64,000 nucleotides of DNA from Candidatus Rifleibacterium amylolyticum (GCA_009917695.1 JAACJG010000005.1:1-64000); one strand, 5' to 3'; shown: positions 1 to 9,680, numbered from the stretch's first letter. A program made the numbers and translations. Notes: generated by a model not told the origin, from the sequence alone.

Positions 1-136
1 GAATATAGGTTTAAAAACAGTCATTGCGAGGAGCGTAGCGACGAAGCAATCTCTTTGACCATGAGATTGCTTCGTCGGGCTGACGCCCTCCTCGCAATGA
101 CGATAACACCCAGATTCAATGTTGACAGAGGACTAG
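1..136. repeat. MITE-like palindromic repeat, copy 1 (left end cut by window edge)
   Basis: The sequence forms a long imperfect hairpin: GTCATTGCGAGGAGCG near base 22 is answered by its complement CTCGCAATGAC near base 92, with further pairing between AAGCAATCTC and GAGATTGCTTC. A second copy sits at 37715-37891 and shares both ends. The right end, reading GATTCAATGTTGACAGAGGACTAG, overlaps the 3' end of the minus-strand gene 133-2466 and supplies its TAG stop. Interiors of this general kind (CATTGCGAGGAGCG and relatives) recur as intergenic repeats in many bacterial genomes; that is from general knowledge, not a search. Confidence 0.75.
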
Positions 137-2466
137 TTTGTTCCGGAGATGGGGGCGTCCGGGGTCGGCGGCGATACAACCGGCACAGGCGTGGCGGCAT
201 CTTTTCTGGCGGCTTTCTCGGCATTGTCGGCCTTTTTATCCTTCTTTGCCCTGGCAGGATCTGCAACCGGGCACCTGGTCAGGCGCTTTACCCAATTGCC
301 AACTCGGATGCGATTTGCTGGTTTGGCCAGAATGCCGATCAGCAATAAGGCTATAATGGCGATAATCAAATATAAGCGCCATGGCGTTTTTTGCTCGTAG
401 TATGGGTCATCGAGCGATTTGATCGAGCCGGCCGGCAATTCGGCCATTCGGGTCAGCGTCTTACCGAACTTCATATTGATGTGCGCCCGTGTATTCACGG
501 CCCAGCCGCCGGCATCCAGCACGGCACCAAGATTGCGCTGGCGAAGACGCAGTGCTGCCAGAATCATCGACGGCCCCGAGACCAGCAGAAGTATGCCGAT
601 AATCGCCAGTGGCATCTGCCACCAGGTAAGACTCATAAATCCTGATACGACCGAGGCAAGCGCAGAACCGATGGCGGCAAGAGCCAGGCCGATTGCAGCA
701 AAGATACCGGCAAATTTGCCAACATCAAAAGGAGTTGGCGGCGGCGCTTTGGCAGCAGCAGTCGAAGCTGCTTCCACTTTGGCTCCGGCGCTGGCAACAC
801 CAGTAGTCATCGAGTCTGTTATTGCTTTGTCCTTTGAGCTTGCGTATTTTTCGATCTGATCGTGCACGAACTTGCCGAGACGCCGATAAGGAGTCCAGAA
901 AGCCTGCCTGATGCTGATCGGATGATCGATGATCTTAACTATTGTAGCATCCCAGTAGTTGCCTTTGTGGTCGATAAAAAGGCCATTGCGACCGGGCATC
1001 AGCTGCTCTGAATCGCCATCGGTGAAAGCGGCAGCAATGGTCATCTTCTCACAGGTAGACTGTCTAACGCAATCACAGTAAACCAGGTAGGTATAACATG
1101 AATTGGCCATAGCGCTGTGTTTCGCGACATCGTCAACCTTTACGCAAAGCGTACAGCTGCGGCTGTCCATGAACAGTGTACCAATCTGAAAGATTGCATT
1201 TGTCTTAACATCATAAAAATCTCTGAACGAAACATAATTATTCAGGAGCTTGCGAAGAAAACGGTAGTATCTTACCAGCTTTTCAAGGTTCTCCATTTCC
1301 TTGAACTGAGGCTCGAGAGCAAGATCCTTCTGAATCAGAGCGCGCAGCTTTGTCGCCAGGTCTGATGAAATTACTTCCTTTAGCCTGGCTGTTCCAAGTT
1401 TTTCAACCTCACTACCAGACTTTTCAGACAGCCAGGCTTCGTAAGGCGCAAATTTAGCCTTGATCGTCATCCAGTCGCTTTCGCTCAATCTTTTTACATC
1501 GCCAATCAGTTTGACAACGACCTGATCATGAAATGACGCGATTTCGGCATTCCAGGCCGGGTTCATACGTTCGGTCAAAGGCAGACTGTTTTCGGCCGAG
1601 ACCATGGCCAGCGGAAAATCACGCAACTCTGGCGCATCTTTAGCCAGATTCCGTTTTAACAGAGCGAGATACTCTTTTTCCAGCTGCTGCCCACTGGCAG
1701 CAAAGTTAGCATCAAAGGCTGAGAGCTGGCAGCGCATAAAATAGTCATCGATCTTGGCTTTGACGGCAACAAAGCTTTGCGCCTGAGCATGGGTGGCTTC
1801 AGCATTGAAAAGAACGCTTTCTGCGTTATCAGCTGCTTTCTTCTGCCATTCTAGATAACTTGTGACGGCGGCCATAAATTTATCAAGCAGAGCTTCAGAA
1901 ACGCCTGGCTTGCCGCTTCGATCTTCGGCGGCTCCGACACAGGCTGAGATGTCTTTTATAAAAATCTTTATGGATTCTTCAGAAGAAGCATCTTCGGTTA
2001 TCACTCCATCGCCGTTGAATGCAGTCGCGGCAAAAATCTTTTTAGTATCAGAGAGATCTTCAATCGTAATTGCAGGCGCATCTTTTTTGCCAAGATTACT
2101 GAGAATCTGGCGGGCAAGAGCAAGAAGCTTTTCTCCTTCAGGATTCGCAGTATTTATTGAGGCAAGAGGCAGCGCCTGTTCGCCCTTCAGCAGGTCTGCC
2201 GGTGTTTTTAATATGCCGCTGATCCACTTCACCGCAGCAACGACTTCGGCTATTTTGATGCGCTTATCTTTGTCGGTGTCAAGAAACTCAAAGGTCCGTG
2301 CATCGAACTCGACATTGCTGGTCGGGCAGCTTAGCACCGCCCAGAGTTTGGGATCGAGCTTTTCGAGTGCCAGCAGGTCTTCTGTTGTTTCGATGCTTAC
2401 CTGATCGTTTCCACCGTAACAGAAAAACTTCCATCGGTGCTTTGCGCCTGCCTCATTTGAGGTCAT
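133..2466 (-). CDS. EF-hand-containing membrane protein of unknown function
   Basis: A 777-residue protein that I cannot assign to a named family. Residues 63-74 form a good EF-hand loop (D63, D65, D67, I70, E74). A second, degenerate loop around FNGDGVITED lacks the first Asp. The middle is a long helical soluble region with several Cys (SCTLCVKV, CYTYLVYCDC). The C-terminal third has two or three hydrophobic stretches (an Ala/Gly-rich pair after TPFDVGKF and a final LYLIIAIIALLLIGI segment), followed by a Lys/Ala-rich tail. No signal peptide is seen, so the N-terminal part is probably cytoplasmic. The ATG overlaps the TGA of the LysM-SGNH gene by 4 bases, implying translational coupling. 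The last codons and the TAG stop lie inside the repeat at 1-136, so the native C-terminus may have been altered by that insertion. Confidence 0.8.
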   Translation of the reverse strand: MTSNEAGAKHRWKFFCYGGNDQVSIETTEDLLALEKLDPKLWAVLSCPTSNVEFDARTFEFLDTDKDKRIKIAEVVAAVKWISGILKTPADLLKGEQALPLASINTANPEGEKLLALARQILSNLGKKDAPAITIEDLSDTKKIFAATAFNGDGVITEDASSEESIKIFIKDISACVGAAEDRSGKPGVSEALLDKFMAAVTSYLEWQKKAADNAESVLFNAEATHAQAQSFVAVKAKIDDYFMRCQLSAFDANFAASGQQLEKEYLALLKRNLAKDAPELRDFPLAMVSAENSLPLTERMNPAWNAEIASFHDQVVVKLIGDVKRLSESDWMTIKAKFAPYEAWLSEKSGSEVEKLGTARLKEVISSDLATKLRALIQKDLALEPQFKEMENLEKLVRYYRFLRKLLNNYVSFRDFYDVKTNAIFQIGTLFMDSRSCTLCVKVDDVAKHSAMANSCYTYLVYCDCVRQSTCEKMTIAAAFTDGDSEQLMPGRNGLFIDHKGNYWDATIVKIIDHPISIRQAFWTPYRRLGKFVHDQIEKYASSKDKAITDSMTTGVASAGAKVEAASTAAAKAPPPTPFDVGKFAGIFAAIGLALAAIGSALASVVSGFMSLTWWQMPLAIIGILLLVSGPSMILAALRLRQRNLGAVLDAGGWAVNTRAHINMKFGKTLTRMAELPAGSIKSLDDPYYEQKTPWRLYLIIAIIALLLIGILAKPANRIRVGNWVKRLTRCPVADPARAKKDKKADNAEKAARKDAATPVPVVSPPTPDAPISGTN

Positions 2467-3764
2467 GGCTTCTCACCTTGAATTACTTTATATGTTGATT
2501 TTGCCCAGTCATTGGCGATCTTGTTTCCCTCGCTGCCGCCGTAATGTACGCCGTCACCGCCGGTAGCCGGATATTCAGTGAACGGGCGCGAATCGATGAA
2601 AGTGCCACCGTACATATCTACAGCTGTTTTGAGGTTCAGATAGAGCCTTGTCTGATCAGAAGAAGATTTACTTCGTCCATCAGGAGGGCCAACCCAGACC
2701 AGCTGAGTGCCATTCTGTTTGGCGACTTCACATATACTCTTTACCTGACCTTGAATAGCGGCATTGCTGCCCCCAATAAGGTTGGCCCCAAGAGACACGA
2801 CGAGCACGGTCGGCTTTTTCTCTTTGATCAGATCGACCAGTTTCGGTGTGGCACGAGGCGTGCGCCAGTCAGCCGGCTGATCGACTTTTCCACTCTCATC
2901 TTTGGCGAAATAGCCACTTTTACCAACAGTACCGTTAAACCACCATGACGGCGACGAACCAGACACGCCGTAAGTGCTTACAGTGGCGCCACTCTCGCGC
3001 ATACAGGCATCGATAGCTTTGCCATAAGTGCCGCAGGTATGCGAGTCACCGATGTGCAATACGCGACTGTCACTCTTGATTATCGGGACTCCGTCGGGCA
3101 CAGCGCGATGAGTCATCGAACTGCCATAGCGGAAATCAGGATTGAGAGATTGCCAGGGCTTGGTTTCAGGCTCCTGTGGAGTTGTTGCAACCGCTGGAGG
3201 TGTGGTTGATCCGGTTGTCGGCGGCGTAGAAGACGGTATGGTAATAACCGGCTCATCTGTATTTGTTGCAGCTGGTGGCGCAGCATTACCGGAACTGGTT
3301 GCCGCAGTGGTCGAAGAACCAGAAGTTGCAGATGTGGCAGGAGTTGTGCTCTGAGCAGCATTAGTATTTGGTTTGGCAGCTGAGGGAGGCGCCATTCTGA
3401 GTTTCCATCCTATATGTATCAGGTCGGGGTTTTTAAGCAGAGACGGGTAACGATCCTGGTTCCATTTAACCAGTTCGGGCCAGCGTGAGGCGCTGCCAAG
3501 ATGTTTTTTTGCCAGAGCGCTCAGACAGTCGCCCTTGACCACAGTGACTTCGGCGACAGAACTGGCTTCACCGCCTGCATTCATGGCCAGCAGTGCATCG
3601 AGTTCGCCTGAGACCGACTGCAGTTCCCTGGTTATCTGACGAATTTCTGCTTTATCGAGCTGACGAGCGTCGCTCGTGCTCTGAGCTGATGCTGTTACCG
3701 GAAGCGCCGCCAGCATGGATATCACCAGCAGCCGCTTGATAGAACCGCTATTTGAATTCATCAT
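2463..3764 (-). CDS. Secreted LysM + SGNH/GDSL hydrolase
   Basis: A 433-residue exported protein. Residues 1-28 are a Sec signal peptide ending ASA. Residues 74-125 resemble LysM (VVKGDCLSALAKKHLG, then the IHIGWKLRM ending), suggesting peptidoglycan or glycan binding. A Pro/Thr/Ser/Ala linker (126-205) leads to an SGNH hydrolase domain with GDSH (Ser241), a block II YGVSGSS, a block III SLGAN, and the DGVH pair (Asp404, His407). The family deacylates or de-esterifies carbohydrates, lipids and peptidoglycan, so a periplasmic cell-wall O-acetyl esterase role is plausible but inferred. It is first in a two-gene operon with the EF-hand protein. The upstream -35/-10 pair and the GAGGGGG ribosome site fit this start. 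Confidence 0.85.
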   Translation of the reverse strand: MMNSNSGSIKRLLVISMLAALPVTASAQSTSDARQLDKAEIRQITRELQSVSGELDALLAMNAGGEASSVAEVTVVKGDCLSALAKKHLGSASRWPELVKWNQDRYPSLLKNPDLIHIGWKLRMAPPSAAKPNTNAAQSTTPATSATSGSSTTAATSSGNAAPPAATNTDEPVITIPSSTPPTTGSTTPPAVATTPQEPETKPWQSLNPDFRYGSSMTHRAVPDGVPIIKSDSRVLHIGDSHTCGTYGKAIDACMRESGATVSTYGVSGSSPSWWFNGTVGKSGYFAKDESGKVDQPADWRTPRATPKLVDLIKEKKPTVLVVSLGANLIGGSNAAIQGQVKSICEVAKQNGTQLVWVGPPDGRSKSSSDQTRLYLNLKTAVDMYGGTFIDSRPFTEYPATGGDGVHYGGSEGNKIANDWAKSTYKVIQGEKP

Positions 3765-3799
3765 AAATGCCCCCTCGCCTTAATAACTCGTAAAGTACA

Positions 3800-3828
3800 A
3801 TTATAATTGACAGCCGACCTTACCACAA
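3800..3828 (-). promoter_or_regulatory. Sigma-70-type promoter of the LysM-SGNH operon
   Basis: On the minus strand TTGTGG (3823-3828) and TATAAT (3800-3805) are separated by exactly 17 bases. The predicted start near 3793 gives a leader of about 30 bases containing the GAGGGGG ribosome-binding site before the ATG at 3764. The -10 is a perfect consensus. Confidence 0.75.
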
Positions 3829-3911
3829 TAGTTTTAAAACCAGCCAACAATGCGGTAAAAATGCTATTGTCTGCATTCAACCAGATAATACTGCTGAAAG
3901 TGGCGAAAGTT

Positions 3912-5204
3912 TTACTTTTGCCAACGTTTTAGATTGAGCCAGCCCCGCAGCATTTCGTCAAGAGCGGCTGTCAACCCAAGCCCGAGAATTCCGAACCCGA
4001 GCGGAAAACTGGCGAGCCAGGCGATCGGCAGGCAGACCGGCAGCATTACAACAAAAGCCGTGCGCGCGACATAGCCGGCTTCACCGCGGGCCTTTAGCGC
4101 CGGCGCGATTGTGGTGTTGCAGCTTCTGCCAATTTCGAGCAGAATGAAACAGCCGAGCAACAGAGTCGAAGCTGCTGTCACCACCGGATCGCCAGTAAAC
4201 ATGGACAGCAGAGAACCGGCATTGAGATAGATCAGCAGTGAAAACAGCGGAGCAAGCACGACAGTCAGGCGACAGCTGCGCAGAACTTCCTGGCGAGCCT
4301 CTGCTTCCTGCCCGGCGCCAAGCAGATAACTGACCCTGATCTGGGCACCCCACCCCAGCGCGATGCCGAGCAGAGATGGGACAGAGGCGAGCGTTCCGGC
4401 ATAAGCTCGCGCGGCCAGCGCCACTTCCCCAATCTCTGCGTAAAAGCGGCTGAGCACGACCTGAGCAAGATTGTATGATACTGGTTCGAGCACAACGACG
4501 CCGGCCAGAACAAGAATGGCTTTCAGCTCTGCAGATGAGAAGCGGCTGCGGTCTGGCAACTCGATCGGAGCGCGCATGTGGAAGAAAAACAGTAAGAATG
4601 AGATGAACAGCGCCAGAAGGTTGGCAGACAGCTGGCATAGCGCGATCCATTCGATACTGCTGATATTCAACGCCGCGGAATAATTGGGCAGCAGCCAGAG
4701 CAGCGCCAGCGTAACACTGTTGTTGAGAAGGGCTATCAGAAACGGCAGCATGCTGTTGCCCAAACTGCGAAAAACTGCTGTCATGAACTGGGCCAGCGCC
4801 TGGGTCGCGAGCGACCACTGTGCGATACGGCAGAAGCTGGCAGCATAGTCGGCAGCATTGCCAGTAAGGCCCATGACCTGCGTCAGCAAAAAGTTACGGC
4901 CACCAGAAACCAGCAGCAGAACTGCCGAAATTGCCGCCAGAAAAATCAGCAGCAGCAGTCCGCGCTGCCGGGCGGCCAGCTGCGGATTACTGCGCCCGCA
5001 GGCATTTGCGATTACTATGCCACCGGCCTGAGACAATCCAAGAAAAAACATATGAAACAGGCCAAACAGGCTGTTGACCGAGCCAACTGCGCCTGAGGCG
5101 GAATCTGCGATGCGACCCAGCAGCCTGAACAGCAGCAGACTGACGACAAAATTCAGCAGCAGCTCTGCCAGAATTGGCCCGGAAAAGCGGCTGAGGCGAT
5201 TCAT
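3912..5204 (-). CDS. MATE-family multidrug/metabolite exporter
   Basis: A 430-residue integral membrane protein with about 12 hydrophobic segments and the MatE organisation of two similar halves. It opens with MNRLSRFSGPILAELLLNF and has the polar residues usual for MATE antiporters (for example GGIVIANACGR). The family exports cations or small molecules in exchange for Na+ or H+. The open frame extends 24 codons upstream into the amylase gene, but I chose the ATG at 5204. It is preceded by GGAAAAG and lies 2 bases after the amylase stop, the usual arrangement of a coupled pair. The substrate is unknown; pairing with a glycosidase could hint at sugar or oligosaccharide export, but that is speculative. 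Confidence 0.88.
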   Translation of the reverse strand: MNRLSRFSGPILAELLLNFVVSLLLFRLLGRIADSASGAVGSVNSLFGLFHMFFLGLSQAGGIVIANACGRSNPQLAARQRGLLLLIFLAAISAVLLLVSGGRNFLLTQVMGLTGNAADYAASFCRIAQWSLATQALAQFMTAVFRSLGNSMLPFLIALLNNSVTLALLWLLPNYSAALNISSIEWIALCQLSANLLALFISFLLFFFHMRAPIELPDRSRFSSAELKAILVLAGVVVLEPVSYNLAQVVLSRFYAEIGEVALAARAYAGTLASVPSLLGIALGWGAQIRVSYLLGAGQEAEARQEVLRSCRLTVVLAPLFSLLIYLNAGSLLSMFTGDPVVTAASTLLLGCFILLEIGRSCNTTIAPALKARGEAGYVARTAFVVMLPVCLPIAWLASFPLGFGILGLGLTAALDEMLRGWLNLKRWQK

Positions 5205-5206
5205 CG

Positions 5207-6655
5207 TTATCTTTTCCGGTTTTTGAAGAATGAATAATTGCGTTTGCTGTCGTCTCTGACCTGCCAGATCGCACATTCATGCGCATCCAGCGTCGGGGTG
5301 ACAAGTCCAGCGATGGTCGTTACCCGGCGGCCGGTGAAGACTTCCTCGATCTGCAGCTGCGAAAACAGCCAACCCCATGGCACAGTGATCGTCGGCTGAA
5401 TTTTTTTGCGGCTGTTGTTCCAGGTTACCAGGGTCAGATGGTGCGGGTTTGCATGATCGGCACGAAAAAACGCGAAAAGGTCAGGGTAACCATCTGTAAA
5501 AACAGGCTGCCAACTGCCTCTTATCAGCTCGGGCGAATTACGTCTGAGAGCCGCCAGCTTTTGCAGCTCTTTGATTTCTTCAGCAATATTTGGCTTCTTT
5601 AGAAGCTGCCAGTCTGGTGTTGCCCGGTTTTCGGGGTCATGTCGGCCGCGCATTGCCAGTTCCTCGCCATAATAGAGCATCGGGATGCCCGGCATGGTAA
5701 ACTGCAGACGGCGGGCGGCACGCAGAAATGCCGGAGCCCTGCCCCACTCGCTGTGAATTCTCGGAATATCATGTGACGAAAGCATCTGAAACTGCCGGTG
5801 CGCTCCCGACGAATAGGCGATCTGCATGTTGTCCAGACACTGACGGGTCGTGATACTGCCTGATTTGAGAGCCTTCAGAGAATCGGTGAAAAAATAGCTC
5901 TGGGTGGCATCGAGAACACGCAACCAGGGCACCGAATAAGTGCAGAGTTCGCCGATTATGGCCGCCTGCGGGTGACGAGGCCTGATTGCGGCAACTATCT
6001 TTTCGCAGGTGTCAAGAGTCAGATCGTTGGCACAGTCGAGTCTGATGCCGTCGAAACCCTTGTCCAGCCAGAAAGAAAGAACGCTGTCACGACCGAGAAA
6101 AAGTTTCTGCTGCACATCAAGGTTATCGAGCTCTAGTTCGGGCAGGGTGTGATAGCCCCACCAGCACTGATAGCTGCCATCCGCGGCGAACTTGAACCAG
6201 CTTCGCTCTCTGCTCTGCGGGTTATTTCGCGCAGCCTGAAACCAGGGGTGTTCGTTTGAAACATGGTTGAGAGCTATATCGCAGACCAGTCTGATGCCGC
6301 GCTCATGCGCCGCGCCGACCAGACGTTCGAGATCCTGCCAGTCGCCGAGCAGCGGATCGAGCTGGCAGAAATCTGTTGTATCGTAGCGATGGTATGAAGG
6401 CGCCCGGTTAATCGGCGTCAACAGAATGGCATTGCAGCCGAGAGACTTTATGTGATCAAGGCGTGCACATATTCCTTTGAGGTTGCCGCCATAGAACTCG
6501 CTGCCACCGCGGCCGCTGCTGCCAGGCCGAGCCTCCCATTTCACCAGTTCCGGTTCGTTTTGAACGCTGCCTTCACGCGCAAAACGGTCCGGCATGATCT
6601 GGTAAAAAATTGCCTCGTCAAGCCACTGCGGAGTATCTTTACGGTAATCGGTCAT
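5207..6655 (-). CDS. GH13 alpha-amylase-family glycosidase, probably cytoplasmic
   Basis: A 482-residue enzyme with all four GH13 signatures: region I DIALNH (126-131), region II GIRLD with nucleophile Asp207, region III GELC with acid/base Glu236, and region IV SSHD with Asp296. YQIMPDRF near the N-terminus is typical of the cyclomaltodextrinase/neopullulanase/maltogenic amylase group. There is no signal peptide, so it should act on maltodextrins in the cytoplasm. The start at 6655 has a GAGGTGG ribosome site; the 25 upstream codons in the open frame do not resemble the family. It is first in an operon with the MATE exporter. The exact specificity (amylase, cyclodextrinase, transglycosylase) cannot be read from sequence. 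Confidence 0.9.
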   Translation of the reverse strand: MTDYRKDTPQWLDEAIFYQIMPDRFAREGSVQNEPELVKWEARPGSSGRGGSEFYGGNLKGICARLDHIKSLGCNAILLTPINRAPSYHRYDTTDFCQLDPLLGDWQDLERLVGAAHERGIRLVCDIALNHVSNEHPWFQAARNNPQSRERSWFKFAADGSYQCWWGYHTLPELELDNLDVQQKLFLGRDSVLSFWLDKGFDGIRLDCANDLTLDTCEKIVAAIRPRHPQAAIIGELCTYSVPWLRVLDATQSYFFTDSLKALKSGSITTRQCLDNMQIAYSSGAHRQFQMLSSHDIPRIHSEWGRAPAFLRAARRLQFTMPGIPMLYYGEELAMRGRHDPENRATPDWQLLKKPNIAEEIKELQKLAALRRNSPELIRGSWQPVFTDGYPDLFAFFRADHANPHHLTLVTWNNSRKKIQPTITVPWGWLFSQLQIEEVFTGRRVTTIAGLVTPTLDAHECAIWQVRDDSKRNYSFFKNRKR

Positions 6656-6754
6656 GCACCACCTCAACTGATAACGCTGCAAGTCTTTTCTGCCAGCGCG
6701 ATTATCATCGACGAGCAGCGCGCTTGTCAAGCAGGAGGCTTAAAAAACCAGTTT

Positions 6755-7564
6755 TTATCTAAGTGCGCTCATGATAGCCAACGCAGACTCCGTATACTTC
6801 TCGAAGTTTCTGGCTGGAACAAATTCATCAGCCAGACTCTGTGCCACCTTTTTCTGCTCTGCAGTTAGAGTCACATCAAGGACCTTTACCACTCGTTCAA
6901 CATTGGCTTTCAAGTCTTCGTCCTGTGGCTCATCAGCCTTACTGGCAAGCAGATACCATTTGTAAGCTTCGATACGATCTTCTTTAACGCCTTTTCCCAG
7001 AGCATATGCAACTGCCAGCGAATACTGGGCGTCAAGCAAACCCTGCTTAGCTGCTATTTCATTCCACTTAACCGAACCACCCTGATCTTTATTGTATTCT
7101 TTCTGCGTATCGATGATATAAGCCAACATCACAGCAGCACCGGCATGGCTCTGCTGGGCAGCCTTTTCAAACCATTCGGCAGCCATATTTACATCACGTT
7201 TACACACGTCGCCTTTAAAATAGTAGTAGCCTACGGCGTGTTGCCCGGGAGCGTATCCCTTCTCAGCACTCTTCATGAAGTAAGAAAAGGCATCCGCTTC
7301 ACTTTTCGTGACGACTTGGCCTGTGGAGTAAATAAGCCCGAGTGCGTAATAAGCCGCGCCACCGTCACGCTCAGCAAGTTCTTTCAATTCTTCCAGAACC
7401 ATCTCCGGTTTCTCATTGAAATCGGCAAAAGCAAGTTCGAGCAATTCCAGCTGCTCATCGTGCGAAAGAACGGATTCAGCATGCACTCTGGCCGGAGCTG
7501 AAAACATGATAGAGCACATCAACAATGCAAAAACTAAGAATGCAGGTCCTGAAGATTTATACAT
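6755..7564 (-). CDS. Secreted Sel1-repeat (TPR-like) protein
   Basis: About 269 residues from the ATG at 7564, preceded by GGGGAG. The longer open frame begins within the end of the S9 peptidase gene and is unlikely. Residues 1-29 are a signal peptide ending VHA. The body is made of Sel1-like units, seen as AYYALGLIYSTG, AFSYFMKSAEKGYAPGQHAVG, AEWFEKAAQQSHAGAA, and AQYSLAVAYALGKGV followed by AYKWYLLAS. Sel1 repeats form alpha-solenoids for protein-protein contacts, so this is likely a periplasmic adaptor. It lies 65 bases downstream of the S9 peptidase and is probably co-transcribed with it. Confidence 0.85.
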   Translation of the reverse strand: MYKSSGPAFLVFALLMCSIMFSAPARVHAESVLSHDEQLELLELAFADFNEKPEMVLEELKELAERDGGAAYYALGLIYSTGQVVTKSEADAFSYFMKSAEKGYAPGQHAVGYYYFKGDVCKRDVNMAAEWFEKAAQQSHAGAAVMLAYIIDTQKEYNKDQGGSVKWNEIAAKQGLLDAQYSLAVAYALGKGVKEDRIEAYKWYLLASKADEPQDEDLKANVERVVKVLDVTLTAEQKKVAQSLADEFVPARNFEKYTESALAIMSALR

Positions 7565-7629
7565 TTGTTTCTCCCCAATTTTTAATAGCTTCTGAAAGCA
7601 GCTCATTACACATAATTTCGACGTCAGAA

Positions 7630-9588
7630 TCATCTATCACTACCTGCCAGAAATTCAACAGTCTTCGAGCTCAAGCTTTGAAGGACTTTTCGAAAGAAGC
7701 CGGCTTCTCTGTTCAGCGAGTCGACGAGGTTTTCTTTCTGGCGAAAGCCGTGTGCCTCGCCCTTGTATTCATGATATTCGTGCATAATCTGTTTGCGCGC
7801 CAGAATCATTGCCATTTCGCGAGAGTTCTCGGGCGGCACGACTTTGTCTTCTGAGCCTTGAAAGATGATCATCGGGCTCTTCAGCTGGTCGAGATGGTTG
7901 ATCGGTGAGCGCTCTTCGAAGACGGCGCGATGCGTCGTCATCGGGCCGCCGAGCAGGCCCTCAAGATAGCGTGATTCGAACTTGTGCGTCAGGTTCTGCA
8001 GAGTAACCAGATTGCCGATACCGAAATGACTGGCGCCGGCAGCGAACATATCAGGAAAAAAGGTCAGCAGCCGCTGTACTGTGTAGCCGCCGGCGCTGCC
8101 GCCGGACACCACTGCCTTGTCACCGATCAGGCCCTGTTCGCGCAGATACTTTAAGCCGTCACGGACATCGTTGATTTCGAGCACCCCCCACTGGCCGAGC
8201 AACGCATCGCGATAAGCGCGACCAAAGCCGGTAGAACCCCGATAGTTCACGTCAAATATCGCGTAGCCCTGCGATGTCCAGAACGCGTTTTCACGCGAGA
8301 AGCCCGGCCTGGTCATCCCGGTCGGCCCGCCATGCACCAGCACTCGCACCGGCGGCAGTTCGCCTTCCGGGGCCTGATAACGCCGATTTTTCGGTGCATA
8401 GTAATAACCATAGCAGGTATCACCATCTTCGGTCGGAAACGATATCAGCCGGGCACTGCTGACATCGTCGGCGTGCATATCAGCTTCAGCGGCCTGCCTG
8501 ACGACCTCGACAGCCCCGACCGGGTTGATCAGAGCCAGTTGTGTCGGGCTGTCAGGCGGAGTTCCGATAGTAACAATGCTGTCGGCCAGTAAAACCGGTC
8601 TGGTCACAGCTGCAAACGGAGTCTTGATTTCATTAAGAGTTCCGGTCTCGAGATTGACTGTCGCCAGACCGGGCAGTCCTCTATCATGCAACATGACAGC
8701 CAGCCTGCTGTCTGATTGTGCCAGCATCGAAATTTCGCGGGTTTCAGCGGTTATCTGGCGCACCGCACCAGCGTGCCACTCGTAGAGATTGAAAAAGTTT
8801 TCGGCTGAATCCGGGGCTGAGCCTTTGATGTCCATGAGAAATCTGAGGTCGCCGGTCGGGCTAAAAACGAAATCATTGATCGCAACGCTGTTTGAGCCAG
8901 CAACATGCTGTACAGCACCATTTTCGAGCCGCCCTTCGTGGAATGGCGCGACTTTGAGAACCGTTGAATCCCAGGGCATGTATGGGTGGTTCCATTCAAG
9001 CCAGGCCACGCTTCTGCCGTCAGGCGCAAACATCGGCGACCTGTAAAAATCCGCGCCAGAAGCAATAATCACAGGTTCCTGAATGCCTTCGAGCTCAAGA
9101 TCAAGGACACATACGGCGTTCTGTGGTTCTTCACTGCCGTTTTCAAGTTCGCAGGCAGCCAGCAGCCAGCGGCCATCGGGCGAGAACTCAGGCTGCATAA
9201 ACTTGAGCAGGCGGTCATCAGCGCTGCGTTCTGGCGTCAGCGGGCGCGGCCCGCAGGTCTCGTTAAGAGGCATCACATACAGACGCTGATCGACGAAGTT
9301 GCTGAAAACGATGCGGCCATGGCCTGCCACATAAGGCTTTCCGCCATATTCCATTACGCGCGAGCGTGCCGAAAACGGTGGCGGCAGTAACTCACGCACA
9401 GCACCGGCCGGCGTTCGCATCATCAGCACACAGCGCCCCTTTTCCGCCGGGCGCAGCTCGACCCAGTATAGACTGCCCCTGCCATCTGTCGACAAAAACA
9501 TGAAATTGACACTGGTGCGAAAGACTTCGTCTGCGCTGATGGCTGGTTCCCACTGGTTGTATGGAGCAATGACTCTGTTATGCGACAC
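7630..9588 (-). CDS. S9-family (prolyl oligopeptidase/acylaminoacyl) peptidase
   Basis: A 652-residue enzyme with an N-terminal beta-propeller of WD40-like/PD40 strands (about 20-390, for example FSPDGRWLLAA and FAPDGRSVAWLEW) and a C-terminal alpha/beta-hydrolase. The catalytic triad is visible: Ser498 in GGSAGG, Asp581 in GSEDKV and His613 in GEAHGF. The HGGPTG oxyanion region is at 419-424. There is no signal peptide, so it should be a cytoplasmic peptidase that trims small peptides or acylated peptides. The start is a GTG (9586-9588) preceded by AGGAGG at good spacing. Confidence 0.9.
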   Translation of the reverse strand: MSHNRVIAPYNQWEPAISADEVFRTSVNFMFLSTDGRGSLYWVELRPAEKGRCVLMMRTPAGAVRELLPPPFSARSRVMEYGGKPYVAGHGRIVFSNFVDQRLYVMPLNETCGPRPLTPERSADDRLLKFMQPEFSPDGRWLLAACELENGSEEPQNAVCVLDLELEGIQEPVIIASGADFYRSPMFAPDGRSVAWLEWNHPYMPWDSTVLKVAPFHEGRLENGAVQHVAGSNSVAINDFVFSPTGDLRFLMDIKGSAPDSAENFFNLYEWHAGAVRQITAETREISMLAQSDSRLAVMLHDRGLPGLATVNLETGTLNEIKTPFAAVTRPVLLADSIVTIGTPPDSPTQLALINPVGAVEVVRQAAEADMHADDVSSARLISFPTEDGDTCYGYYYAPKNRRYQAPEGELPPVRVLVHGGPTGMTRPGFSRENAFWTSQGYAIFDVNYRGSTGFGRAYRDALLGQWGVLEINDVRDGLKYLREQGLIGDKAVVSGGSAGGYTVQRLLTFFPDMFAAGASHFGIGNLVTLQNLTHKFESRYLEGLLGGPMTTHRAVFEERSPINHLDQLKSPMIIFQGSEDKVVPPENSREMAMILARKQIMHEYHEYKGEAHGFRQKENLVDSLNREAGFFRKVLQSLSSKTVEFLAGSDR

Positions 9589-9680
9589 TTCTGGCCTCCT
9601 GCCTTAATTCAAAATGCTCTGTACACGAAGCGTGCGTGACCTTACCCTTTGTAACACGAGCACGACGACATGCGCAAAAT

